Notes: generated from the sequence alone by a model not told the origin. Positions 10,307 to 21,957 are shown, counted from the first letter of the stretch. The stretch is 64,000 bases of DNA from Hyaloscypha bicolor E (GCF_002865645.1 NW_020194560.1:558001-622000); one strand, 5' to 3'. Numbers and translations are program-made.

Positions 10307-12023
10307 TATATGAAGCTATTAAAGTAGTAATTAATAGCTCGAAATTAAAGGCTTTTAAAAATAAAAGTCTAGTTTTAACTAATATTGAAATTACTTATTT
10401 AAATAATATTTTAAATATAATTTCAATATTTATTAAGGCTATAACTAAGTTATAAGCCGAAAACTACCCTATTATATATTATATTATATCTGAAGTATAT
10501 AAAATATATAATAAACTTAAAGGTTTTAAAAGAGAGTTTAAAATAAGTCTTCCTTCTTTATTTCTTATTATATTAATAAATATACTAATTTTAAATAGGA
10601 TAAAACCTTCGAAAATGCTATTAATAAAGGAATAGCTAAGCTTCGAAAATATTATCCTAAAACCGGCATTTTAGATAATAAAAGTAAAGCTTTATATTTA
10701 GCTCTTATTCTTAATCCTCAAATTAAAAGAGCAGGACTAGCCGGAATTAGATTAGCTCCCGGAATGGTATCTAATATATATAATAGGCTTGAAATAGATT
10801 ATAACATATAAGTATATGTTTTTATTTAAATTTTCAAATTTTCAAATTACTAATTTTTATATAGGTATAAACGAGACTATTTAATAGCTAATCCTTAAGA
10901 CTCTAGTTCTAATATGTCTATAGAAGATTTTAATAAAGACGAACTTAATATTTATATAAATAATTAAGAGAATATAATAGAAAACAAATTAATAACGTAT
11001 TTAGAAGAAAAGAGAGCAGATAAAAAGATATATAAAATTTACTTACTTTACTTCAAATTTTCTTAGGAACTACTAATTCCTTTATTATAATTTCTTTATA
11101 TATAAGTACTAATTTAGTAATAGATTCGGCCCTTAGAATATTGGAAAGCTAATAAAGCTAGATTTCCTATTTTATCCCTTATAGCAAGGAAGTACTTAGG
11201 AATACCCGCTTCGTTTGCTACTAGCAAGCGTTTCTTCTCACAAGGGGCTCTTATTAATACTAAACTACGTAATTGACTTAATAAGAGTATCTTTAAGAAG
11301 ATTATATGTTTTAAGAGCTGGGGGGTATTTATAAACGAGGAAGAAGAAATAAAAAGAGAAGAAAATAAGGATAAAAAAGATAAAGAGAAGGTTTCTAAGG
11401 AGGATAACTAGTTTTTTATTCCAGATTTGGACTAGTTTTGTACTCTTATATATGTTTTATAAGTCTTGTTTATATTTTATTAATATAGCTATTAGTTATT
11501 TAATAATCTTTTAAATTACTTGAGAAATTCAAGTTTTCTTAGTATTACGTGATAATTATAGTTAATTATAATTGATTATAATCAAAATCTACTGAATCAA
11601 ATCATAATTAACTAGCCTTGATTTTTTTTTGACACACTGATCTCTACCACAACACCATATAAGACTATTCCCTTCTCTGTCAAGTCAACCCCCGTTCTGA
11701 TCATTTCCACCAGGGATGTATTTTCGGCTTGATTTGAACCAGATTGCCTTCATATTGGCCTAGGAGACCAAGCTCGAGGAACGCTTCCTTCTACTTTCAA
11801 GATCTCATACCAGCCTCACCAGTTCCTCTTCGCCAGCTTCGAACCACTAGAGATTCAAAAGATGGAAGATGCCCAGACGGTGGAAAGGCCTATCTTCTTT
11901 CCGATCTAGAATCAGGCCCAGATCTCGAGTGGTCGGCAACGCCCATATATTCTCAACAAGCTCCTCGGCAATGTCAAAGACGCCGAAAGCCATGACTTGA
12001 TTGAATGGGCAGCCCTCTTCAAG

Positions 12024-12582
12024 CAGTGTGTCAAAGGATTAATCACGTTAATCAAATTAATCAATTAATTAATTAATTAAGGTGATTAGATTATGATTAA
12101 TGTAATTCAGATTTTTTTTGATTAGATTAGAATAATTAAACAGATTAATCATGATTAATCTAATTAATCTGTCACGTGACTGTAATAAATCACTATTTAC
12201 TTAATAAGTATTAAATAACTAAGGCACCTATTAAGTAGCCCTAGTTAAACTAAGCTAGGGCTTATATAATAGTAGCTAAATACTAGCTTTCAATAATAAA
12301 CTAGTTATTTTCCTATATTCCCCTTTTTAATTTAGCTTCAGGTCGCTTACTAAGCATTGCCGCCCCTGATTAGTGTAGCGCTAGAGCTAGAGCGGACAGG
12401 AGCGTTACCATATTCGGCTAGCCATGTCACGTGTAAGATCACGTCTGTATTAATCAGATTAATCAAATTAATCATGATTAATCTAATTAATACATGAATA
12501 GAATATGATTAATGAGTATATTTCGTGATTAGATTAGATTAATGGCCATTAATCTAATCTAATCTAATCATTTGACACACTG
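12024..12582. mobile_element. Non-autonomous hAT element (hAT-N1) in the HET gene
   Basis: The 559-bp element begins CAGTGTGTCAAA, ends in its exact complement, and is flanked by a perfect 8-bp duplication, TCTTCAAG (12016-12023 and 12583-12590). The 12-bp ends are identical to those of hAT-A, and both contain GTCACGTGAC 126-148 bp from the left end. The interior has only short repeats of TTAATCA/TGATTAA and no coding frame. A hAT-A-type transposase probably moved it. Confidence 0.93.
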
Positions 12583-13274
12583 TCTTCAAGCAGAGAGGCC
12601 TCATTTTCAAGCACAGTCAAGGGTTCGAACAAGACTACGTCTCGTACTTGGGGAGGCAAGTCGTCAGGCCGCTGGCGAGCCTTTACACCCTGTTCACGAT
12701 ACCAATCCAGCAGCCTCGCCTGCGGAATTGCCGTGGAGCGAAGTCGTCGTAGCCGACCATGCATTTGGAGTTCACACCGCGGCATGTAGAGCACATCTGC
12801 ATCACAGCTATCTTGGGTTGTCCACCGAGTATGACCTTGATGTGCCGGCCGCACCAAGAAAGCGTCAGGGCGGCCTTCTGTGGGATATGGTGGCCATCTC
12901 TTCCGGTTGTCCCAGCCGTGTGAGATTGGCCCTTCAACTGCAGCCCATGACCACGATGGAGCTTGGGAAGGGCGAGATCTCCTGAGGGGTACCAGATTGG
13001 TCTCAGTCTTTGACGGGTCTACCATCCAGCGGGTCTGGTATCGGGGTTTCCAAAGTAAACCACGTGGAAGATCGCTTTCCCAGGCGCCTGCTAAATAGCG
13101 GCCGCCAATTGTCTGCTTCGCCAACTTTGCAAGGCTTGCGATCGCCGCAAAGATATCGCTACGGTTTGTGAGTGCGCTGGCTGTGTAATCTGGTAGAACA
13201 CCTGCATACCAGTGATTCAGCAGTTCTAGTCCGTCAGGGGGTCGTCGGCCGGGGACTGGGCCAAGGGCAGCCTC

Positions 13275-13870
13275 CAGGCTCGGCAAAAATACCTGAGGCA
13301 TCGATACCAGTATCGATAGTATTAGGTATTTTTCAGGTATCGTAAGAATCGATAGGTATCGATACCAAAATCGATTCTTACCCCTAAAAATTATCTCATT
13401 ATTTTATTATTTAATTTATATAAAAATATATTTATATATAATTCCTTTAATTTCTAGTCTTTCTATTAAAAAAGTTATTTATAATTATTAATAAAAGTTA
13501 ATAATATCTTAAAATTGAAATAGCCCTCGTATTCGGAGAATTATGCCTCGTATTCGTATTTCTTATTAGGACGCTAAATATAGGCGAGCTTTACGAAAAT
13601 CTTAAAAGCTTATTTTTACTTGAAATAGCCGCATTGAGATGAGTTTTGGTCTAAAGTATAAGATAAGTAGCTAAATAGAAAGCCTGAACTAAGTAGAATA
13701 TTTGCGCTACCAGAAGTTTTCTTATAAAACGAGTGGTTCTAAAGTTAATTATAATTAAAGGGGAAAATTAGGCTCGGGGAATCGATACTACTATCGATAC
13801 TATCGATACCTTACGATTCTGGCATCGATACATATCGATACCTGAAATTTAGGTATTTTTGCCGAGCCTG
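13275..13870. mobile_element. Non-autonomous hAT element (hAT-N2) in the HET gene
   Basis: The 596-bp element has ends CAGGCTCGGCAAAAATACCT and the complement, with a perfect 8-bp duplication GCAGCCTC (13267-13274 and 13871-13878). Subterminal regions are full of GGTATCGATACC-type palindromes. The ends differ from hAT-A and hAT-N1, so a second hAT transposase is implied. There is no coding frame. Confidence 0.93.
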
Positions 13871-15691
13871 GCAGCCTCTGGCTTGGGATCAAAAACGCGT
13901 TTGTGGTAGAATTTATAGGTCTCGTCCTCGAAGAAGTTGGCTGTCTTGCACTGAAAAGAGACACCATTGCGTCCATAAATAAGTGTTCTTCTGCTCAACT
14001 CCGCTTCTTGCAGGCACCAGCCCCGAGTCTTCACTGGGTCAAGATCAAGCGTATCCTTGAACCAAGCTCTATCCAGACCGACGTACAGTCCATTGATTTC
14101 ATGGCCGTTCTCATCGGCCTTGCCATATGGGAATGGACACGGGTCTGCCACAGGGTTGAAGTCATTTCGCAGAAACCCGCTCATATCATCGCTACTTCTC
14201 GCTGCCACGAGAGTTAAGGAGGCGTTTCCATATACTTCTCCCATCCTCGTTGACTCGTACTCCGAGTCACACTTGTTTTCTTGAAGTATGCACAGTGTGT
14301 CTATCCAGGTGTACAAGAAGCCCAGATCGCGAGCTACTTGGAGTGTTTCACAGTACGTCTTGGCTAGGTTATTTTCGTGGATCCCTTCCTGCATTGACTC
14401 GAGGTTCTCGTCGCGTAGCATGAGCGACTTGGTGGCCCCTTGACCCCAGCAATAGGATAAAGTTACATATGGCTCATGTAGACCGTTCGTAACGAGAAGC
14501 CGAGGTAGCTTGGTACTAGGAATCCCGAGAGCGATCACGCGTGTAGGCATAGCAGAAGAAATCGGGCGGCACTTTTCGTGGTGTGTAAAACAGGTCCCGA
14601 GCCACTCCGACCCAGCTGAATACTGAGATCCGGAGCTGGATCGAAATAAGTGCACCGCTCTGAGAAATACTGTGCAGCTGGCTTACCTAGAGATAGTTAG
14701 CACTGTGGGTATATGAATTAAGAGCAACCTGGAAGCGAGCAGTCGGGCTGCCTATGTAGGATGCGTATTTTCGAGTAGGATGAGATGCCAGTCTCGGCTC
14801 GACAAGCATGGTTAGAGTAAGGAAACCTTGTAGACAGTCAACTCACCCTCGAGAGCAAAGAGACGTAATCTTATCCTCCTCAAACCAATATTATACGTCA
14901 GAAACTTAGCCTCAATCTTGATTGCACTCTCAAAAGAGACGGGTTCGCCGCTTTCCGTTGGGCCCCCGAATTTGAAATCAAAATCATCATAGAATTGACC
15001 GTACAGTGCGTATGTCTCGTTGGGGTGATCTCGGATAGCAGGCTTGGAGGAATTGAGTTGCGTGAGCTCGTCCATAGTGCGCCATAATAAGACGCAAGTC
15101 CCGCAAGTCGAAACCTCCGCGCATGCTATGAGCTCTTCCACGTTGGTATGATGCGTATACGGGCTATTGTGATCCGTCTTGCGGAGTTGAGTCACTGAGA
15201 GATCGGCACATGCTGAGCAAGTAACTATCATCGTTTTGATTGAGGCTGTCAGGTAAAGGCGAAAAGAGAGGTTGATGGTCAGCCCACGTGAAAAATGGTT
15301 GTCTCCAGGGGGTCCTGATTGGGTCTAGCTTCGCCCCCCTTTTTTTTTAGGGTGGACATTAAACCTCTCCCTCTAAGCTCTCTTGCTTCACTCTTAAATC
15401 GCTCGATTAATAGTACTTACTGCGTCCTCCGTACGCCAACCAGATTAAAGAATAAAGGTTAGTTAATTTCTAAAAAAGAGCAAAAAGAAGCAAAGTTATA
15501 TATAAATTACAATTTGCGAATTTCTAAATATTATATAATTATGAAATTAAAATCCTTATTATATTATTATAATATACTAAGCTATACTTTATAAGTATTT
15601 TAGATTTTAGGCAATTTCTAATATTATTATATAAGTAATAAAGAAAAGAAATAGTTTTTTTTATAATTAATTAATACTTTTATAATTATAA

Positions 15692-15963
15692 TTATATTAC
15701 TTATATTACTTATATTACTTATATTACTTATATTACTTATATTACTTATATTACTTATATTACTTATATTACTTATATTACTTATAATTTACTTATATTA
15801 CTTATATACCTTATTTATATTACTGTATTTTTACTTATATTATTTATATATACTTAACATATACTTATATATTACTTATATTACTTATATTACTTATATT
15901 ACTTATATTACTTATATTACTTATATTACTTATATTACTTATATTACTTATATTACTTATATT
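15692..15963 (+). repeat. 9-bp minisatellite (ATTACTTAT)n, two blocks
   Basis: Nearly perfect 9-bp units fill 15692-15790 and 15866-15963. A degenerate middle of about 75 bp is probably a decayed part of the same array. Confidence 0.9.
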
Positions 15964-16332
15964 ATTAATTATATAATTAAAAGAAAAAGATATTATAATA
16001 ATATATTATAATAAGCTCGCTTTTTGACTTTTTATTAAAAGTATTTAATATTTAGATTAATCTTTATTTACTTGTTTTATTATTATTATAATAGTAACCC
16101 TATATATTATAATATAGTAATACCGAGGGATTTATATATAAGATATTAGTAGATTAGCTAGAAGTAATATTATATAGTTTGTATTAAGAAATAGTTATAC
16201 TATTATAGGCTTAGTAAAATTTCGAACTAATTAGTTTCTACTAATTTATTTCAGGAATCTGAAATAGATAGTAATAAAATAATTCAACTCGTTTCTAAAT
16301 AAGCTAATTCCTATATATTCTTATTATTTTAT

Positions 16333-16480
16333 AAAGGCTTCTGTTAAGTATATTATTAAAAGGCTAAGAACTATTATATAACCTTTATATAAATTAAGAA
16401 AGGCTTCTGTTAATTATATTATTAAAAGGCTAAGAACTATTATATAACCTTTATATAAATTAAGAAAGGCTTTTATTAAG
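16333..16480 (+). repeat. 66-bp tandem repeat, 2.2 copies
   Basis: Units start at 16333 and 16399 with AAAGGCTTCTGTTAA; a third, partial unit begins at 16465. The copies are almost identical, so the duplication is young relative to the surrounding decay. Confidence 0.85.
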
Positions 16481-16494
16481 TTATAATATTATTA

Positions 16495-16577
16495 TAAGTA
16501 ACTTTATTATTATTACTATTATTACTATTACTACTACTACTACTACTACTATTATTATTATTATTATTATTATTATT
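16495..16577 (+). repeat. Trinucleotide repeat (ATT/ACT)n
   Basis: An uninterrupted run of ATT and ACT triplets. Confidence 0.9.
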
Positions 16578-16579
16578 AA

Positions 16580-16811
16580 AATTCTCTCGAGAAATAAATA
16601 GTAAATTAACTTAAAAAGTTATTAGTTATTAGTAAAAAATAAAGAAGAAATAAGCTTATTTAATATTATTTAATATTAATTATATTTTTAAAAGTATTTT
16701 ATATTTATATTAAGCTAATAAAAGTTATTTAATTTATATTTAAATTATTAAAAGAATTTACTAGCCTCAAATAATAGCTTTAATATAAAAAGTATATAAA
16801 GCTTAATAAAT

Positions 16812-16874
<63 letters not shown>

Positions 16875-17640
16875 AAAAAGCCTTTTTTAATTTAAATAAA
16901 AAATAAAAAAGATATTTATATATATTTATAGTTTAAAAAAAGCGGTTTAATAATATTATATATATTTAAGAAACCTTAAATAATATTAGAATCGGGAATA
17001 AAAAAGAGAAATTATAAGTTATAAAATAATATTTCTTATTTTTGAAATAATAGTAATTATATATTAAATAATAATTATTTTTAATATAAGTAAAATCAGG
17101 AAACTTAATAATATTCTTGAAATATTAAAAATAATAAAGGCGAATTAAGGCTATATAAGTATTAGCCAAATAATTAATAATAGACTAATAAGTATTAAGA
17201 AAAGAATTTATTTTAATAAATAAAGAAATAAAAGGAAATATTAAAAAAGCTTAAAAAAGCTTAAAAGAGCTTAAAAAAGGCTTAAAAAAGACTTAAAAAA
17301 GAAGAGCAAGAAATAAAAAGAAACTAAATATAATATTATAATTAAAGGAAAAGAAAGTTAATTAATAGAAAAAAAGAAGTCTTTTTATAATACTTTTTTC
17401 CTAAATAGTAATTACAAATTCAGAACCGGCTATATATTAGAAATATTCAAAAAATTTTAAAGAAAGAATTTATAAATAAACGAAAAGATTAGATTAACTT
17501 TTTTAAGCTTTTAGGCCTATAAAATAATAATTTATTTATAAATAAAGGCTAAAATAAAATTTATAAACTAATTAGAAAATTAAATAAACTTTATATCTAA
17601 TAATATATATTATATTTATATTACTTTTAGAAGAGAAAAT
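16580..17640 (+). mobile_element. Gypsy-2-family fragment, plus-strand copy, first part
   Basis: This segment is homologous over its whole length to the reverse complement of about 38985-40030, the part of Gypsy-2 downstream of integrase. It is truncated on its left near the trinucleotide repeat. On its right it is cut by Gypsy-1 at 17640 and resumes at 31250, then 37722, then 38087. The frame is Lys/Asn/Ile-rich with RIP stops, and its product is not recognised. Confidence 0.7.
16811..16877 (+). repeat. (GAAA)n microsatellite
   Basis: About 16 perfect GAAA units; a polypurine run inside a retroelement fragment. Confidence 0.93.
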
Positions 17641-18259
17641 TATTATAATTTAGCTTTTAACCTTATTAGCTAATATAATTATCTAATATCCCTTCGTCTG
17701 TCGGAAACTGTCCAGCGCTAGCAGGGGGGGTGTGGCTGCACGCAAGCCTCTTGAAGCGTAACAAAGCGAGGTGGGGCTTGCGTGCAGCCACACCCCCCCT
17801 GCTAGCGCTGGACAGTTTCCGACAGACGAAGGGATAGTTATTTATATCTAGTTATTTATATCCCGTTATATATATTCTATTATCTATATCTCGTTATTTA
17901 TATTTCATTATTTATATTCCGTTATTTATATTATAAGTATTAGGCTTATAAATTACTAATTATATATATATTATTAGGGTCTTCTATTTAGAAAAGGCTT
18001 CCCTAAACCTTATAAGAAAAATAGAAATTAGTTCTATACTAAATTTAATACTATAGTTTTATAACTTACTAATTTATTCTATTATTTTATTACTTATTAA
18101 TAAATACCTTATAAGTTTCTTATAAACTAGTATATTATAAAATATATTTATTCTTTATAGCCTTTTATATTCTAATTTTCTCTTTTTTTTAGCTTTAAAT
18201 CATTTTTATAAAAAATCTTCTATTTTGCTTTTTAAGTTCTAAATATTATATTTATAATA
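17641..18259 (+). repeat. Left LTR of Gypsy-1
   Basis: It pairs with 30796-31244. It is longer because it holds the 150-bp hairpin and an expanded array of GTTATTTATAT-type units at 17837-17935. The 3' parts of both LTRs share CTATTTTGCTTTTTAAG. Confidence 0.8.
17687..17836. repeat. Perfect GC-rich 150-bp hairpin (foldback element)
   Basis: Two perfectly complementary 62-bp arms (17687-17748 and 17775-17836) surround a 26-nt loop. The arms begin TATCCCTTCG and contain GCGCTAGC and a run of seven G. They are CpG- and CpA-rich and untouched by RIP, in a setting of over 80 percent AT. The right LTR of Gypsy-1 lacks it, so it is an insertion, perhaps with a TA duplication. It has no coding capacity. 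Below the roughly 400-bp length that RIP needs, a short element can stay intact. Confidence 0.95.
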
Positions 18260-19634
18260 ATATTTAAAGCTTACTTTTTTTTAATTCTATAAAGAATTTC
18301 AAATAAACTAATTTAGAAATATAGGTATTACTAAAATAATAGAACCTTAGAAATACAAGTAATAGATTCTAGAATAATAAAAGCAAAAAGCTTTAAAACT
18401 TTTAGAAAAATCAGATATTTATATTTTTATAAATATATATTAATAATATATTAGAAACTTTTCCGAAAACCCTAAAAACTAAAGAATTTTATATAAAGGC
18501 TATTCTTTAATTAAGTTCTAGAATAATAGGCATTTATAGGCTAGTAATCTAACTATTATTCTCAAGCTCTATTCTATAATCTTATTAGTTCTATATATAT
18601 ATTAGTAATAAAACTATTAGAAAAAATATAATAGAAAAAGAATATAATAAATTAATTTCCCAAAATATTATATAACCAGGAATTATATTAATTTCTATTA
18701 AGGCTTTTAGAGCTTTTATTAATTCAGGTTATTTAATTAGTAGCTTTTCCTAAATTAAATATCTCGTTAGTATTTCTGGAAAATTTATAAATAAGTTTAT
18801 AGAAATAAAATTCTTTATTTTTATTATAAAGCTTTTAAATACTAATAATTATATTATTACTAAAGAGTTATATAAATAGACTAGAAAGTCTAATATCTTA
18901 TTCTCAAATATTAATATTATTATAAAGAGCTATTAGAAGAATATTTAGAAAGCTCTTTTATATAAAAATATTTATAGCTATAATAAAGCTATTTTCGAAA
19001 ATATTAAGCTTTATAATACTAAATTCAAAAAGAATATTAAATGCTATATAGCTATAATAAATCGGTTTATAATAGCTTTAATTACTTTTATTTTATTTAC
19101 TTTTATTATCTCTATAATTCCGGCTATTTTAAACTTCTTTTTAAAGAATTCCGAACTATTTTCTATTTATTTCTATCTAGAATTCTTTATATTTTATATT
19201 TTCTTTAAAGATACTAGAATTACTAAGCTTTTAAATCTAATTCTCTTTATTAAAAATTATACTATTTTTAATAACTAGCTAGTTTATATTAAAACAAACT
19301 ATAAGAAAATACTAATTTATATTTCTTAAAGAATTTTAAGATTATTTATATTTCTAATAAATACTTTTATTCTAATTAATTCTTATATAAATAAAAATAG
19401 TTCGAATTAATACTATTAGCTTTTAGAATTATATTTTTATTCAAAGAAATTATATTCTAATTCTAATAAAATATAGAATACTTATTATAACTTTAATAAG
19501 CTTTAAATATATTTTAATTAAATATTTTAGAAATTCTATATTTTTTTTTATAATTATTAATAAAAAATAATATTAGTTTTTAAAATATTAAATATAAATT
19601 AAATAAAAAGCTTTTATTAAAGCTTTAGAAATTA

Positions 19635-19666
<32 letters not shown>

Positions 19667-20680
19667 AATTCTTTTATTAATATTACTTATTTTACTTAAT
19701 ATTATATTATTAATAATTAGTAAATTAAGGCTATATATAAAAAAACTAAAAAATATATAAAAATAAAAGCTATTTTATTTAAGTTTACTTTTAATATTAT
19801 ATTCTTTTATATTTTTAAGAAATATATTTCTAAAAAGGAATTCAAGAAGCTTATATTTTCTACTTTTATTAAATATATATTCTTTTATAAATATAAGTAA
19901 TATTTTATAAAAACTAAAGATTTCTTAATTATTAAATATTATAATTATAATAAGTTTAGCTATTATATTAAGTATTATTTAGTTAAATATAATAAGGAAA
20001 TCAAAATAGCTTTTTCTAGAATTAAATCGGGTTTAGTTTTTATTTTACTAAAGTATTTAGTTTCTATTTTAATAAAGTATTTAAAGAATTTAAATTCTAA
20101 TTCTAGTATAAAACCGGAAAACAAATATTTCTAAAGAAAGTCTCTATTTTAAAAACTTATAATATAAATTTAATAAATATTAACTTGATTTATTTAATAG
20201 AGAAAAATCTTTTTATAATATTTTATATTATTAATACTAAAGAAAATAGTTATATTTTTATTAATAAACCTTATTTAGCTTATAAAGCGATTTTTAGAAA
20301 TAGAACTATAATTTCTTTTCTTATTTTGTATTATATATAATTTTAATAAAAAGCTAACTAAATTTACTAAGAAATATATAGAAGTTTTATTTCTAATTAA
20401 TAAATAAAATATTAATATATTTATAATTATTCTGAATTTTAGAGATTATAATATTATTTTTAATAAAAGATAGATTATTTATATTAATATTCTAGTTAAT
20501 TATAGAAGATATAGATTAATATAATTCGATTATATTATTAGTATTTTTTTATAATAACTAAAGAAATAATTTAATAAAAAATACTAAAAGAATACTAATT
20601 AATAAAATACTATTATAAGCTATTTCTGGAAATCTATTATTCTTAAATAATTTTTTTTCTTTTAGATTAATTAAAGGAAA
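18260..20680 (+). other. Gypsy-1 interior before Copia-A (gag/protease region, decayed)
   Basis: AT-rich and stop-filled. By position it should hold gag and protease. I could not recognise a zinc knuckle or protease motif with confidence. Confidence 0.4.
19632..19661. repeat. (TA)n run
   Basis: About 14 TA dinucleotides in a row. Confidence 0.9.
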
Positions 20681-21046
20681 TTATATAATATATATAAAAT
20701 ACTAGTATATTAAAATTAGTAAAGTAATTAATATTTAAAAATAAGTATTATAGTATTATAATATTAATATATAATTTTTAAATTTATTAAATTTAATAAA
20801 ATCTAGTTTACTAGTCGAATTACTTATAAAATATAAGGTTATATAATTATATTTTATTATTTATATCCCGTTTTTCGAATCTTATAATTATATATATAAT
20901 TTCTAAAGAAATAATTATATTAATACTAGAACTTTTCTAAAAATATAAAAAATAATATTTCTTTCTAATTATATATTAATTTCCTAATTCGGCCTAATAT
21001 TAGACTTTCTAGATACTTTATATATTTATATTATTTTTGAGGTTTT

Positions 21047-21086
21047 AATTATATACTAAAGTTTATAGTTTTTTATATATAACTTT
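21047..21086. promoter_or_regulatory. Palindromic TATA motif, Copia-A copy
   Basis: A RIP-degraded version of the motif described at 31830, at the matching place just inside the 3' LTR. Confidence 0.5.
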
Positions 21087-21957
21087 CTTTTTTATAATAT
21101 CTTTTTATTTTATATATTTATTTTCTATTTTATTTATATTCGATTTATTTCTTTATATTTAATTATATTATATTTATATTAATTAGGTATTTAAAAGCAT
21201 TTAATAGCTTCGATTTTATTATAGAATTAGTAGAATTCGATTCTTTTTTAATTTAATTAATTTCTATAATCTTTTATTATTTATATATCTAATAGAAATA
21301 TATTATATTAATTATTAAATATTTCTTTTAAATAGTATCTAATTTAATAAAGTATTTATATAATAACTTCGAATTTATATAAATTACTAGTAATAGTTTT
21401 GTTTTTAGTATTTTATTAATTATAGATTTAGCTAAAGTGCCTATATTAAAGCTATAAGCTATATTATAAAGTTCTAAAACTAGAATACTTCTAGTAAATC
21501 TTTTATATTTAGTAAAGAACTAGTAAATAATATTAGTATATTTAATTCTATTTACTAGAACTAGAATATATCTAATTTAGAAAAAGAGATTTCTATTATT
21601 TATAAATAAAGTATTTATAAAAATAATTAAATATAAAAACTCTTTTATTAGTTTTATAAATCTTAGTTCTCTAGTAATATTCTCGATTTACTATTAAATA
21701 TATTTATTAAATGCTTTTATATTAGTTTCCGAGAATTTAATAATTTAAATAATAATTAATAAATTATATAAAGCTTCTAGTTAATAGACTAATATAATAT
21801 ATATTTCTTTAATATATTAGATAATATATTAGTTTTTAATAAAGAGATCTTAATAAATAGTACCTTTATTACTTATAATAATAGTATTTTTTATAAAAAT
21901 AATTTAAAGGTTTTTATATTAATATTTCTATATAAAATAATTCTAGTAATATTTATA

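Larger units (their letters stand above)
6616..11411 (+). pseudogene. hAT transposase, broken by RIP stops and a pogo insertion
   Basis: The ATG at 6616 starts MSQ-stop-SS, with the stop at a likely former Gln. Typical hAT signatures follow in order. These are ITLDT.VAINQKAYLGIT near 7390-7450 (the catalytic Asp region), a TRDNTSSNN stretch near 7700, and a conserved YIAYVLNL near 7800. After the pogo insertion come YEAIKVVI near 10310, a LALILNPQIK-like stretch near 10700, and the C-terminal dimerisation block with PLEYWKANKARFPIL and KRFFSQGALI at about 11130-11330. Several short introns are likely. The frame has many TAA/TAG codons and is not functional. Its family is clear; exact exon limits are not. 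Confidence 0.85.
6039..11639 (+). mobile_element. hAT-family DNA transposon (hAT-A), RIP-degraded, with nested pogo element
   Basis: The element has terminal inverted repeats CAGTGTGTCAAA / TTTGACACACTG and a perfect 8-bp target duplication, ATCTCTAC. Its ends carry many short AATCAA/TTGATT motifs and palindromes, as expected of transposase-binding subterminal regions. The interior encodes a broken hAT transposase on the + strand (6616-11411). A 2.06 kb Fot1/pogo element at 8247-10306 interrupts it, so the native length was about 3.5 kb. Premature stops are mostly TAA/TAG at expected Gln codons, the RIP pattern. It lies about 190 bp beyond the HET stop codon, in 3' flanking DNA. Confidence 0.93.
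11847..15231 (-). pseudogene. HET-domain (heterokaryon incompatibility) gene split by two hAT elements
   Basis: HET-domain proteins trigger allorecognition cell death in ascomycetes. Exon 1 runs from the ATG at 15231 to a GTGAGT splice site at 14846 (MIVTCSACADL...FALEG). The next 150 bp hold one or two introns that I could not resolve in frame. From 14655 down to 13871 lie the HET signatures YVTLSYCWGQG, WIDTLCILQ, GEVYGNASLTLVAAR and TRGWCLQEAELS. Coding continues at 13266 after the 596-bp element (APSWSWAAVEGP, near 12910-12945), and at 12015 after the 559-bp element, to a TAG at 11847-11849 (ending RLGIFHLLNL). Each junction is in frame once the insert and one duplication copy are removed. 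The coding DNA shows no RIP. Reconstructed size is about 650-680 aa, normal for the family. Confidence 0.88.
15431..16579. other. AT-rich segment with satellites, no gene
   Basis: Apart from the tandem arrays listed separately, this stretch shows no coding frame, terminal repeat or recognisable retroelement domain. Confidence 0.5.

Noticed and set aside
10145..10327. + strand 60-codon frame
   Set aside because: Spans the pogo terminal repeat and a few hAT codons; a junction artefact.
11744..11995. + strand 83-codon frame
   Set aside because: Antisense of the HET 3' end, which reads to a TAG at 11847.
12600..12625. GGTTCGAAC, a tRNA B-box-like string
   Set aside because: No A box or cloverleaf around it; it is HET coding sequence.
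12572..13098. + strand frames of 137 and 72 codons
   Set aside because: Antisense shadows of the HET coding sequence.
15692..15963. CRISPR-like array
   Set aside because: A contiguous 9-bp tandem repeat without spacers, in a eukaryotic genome.
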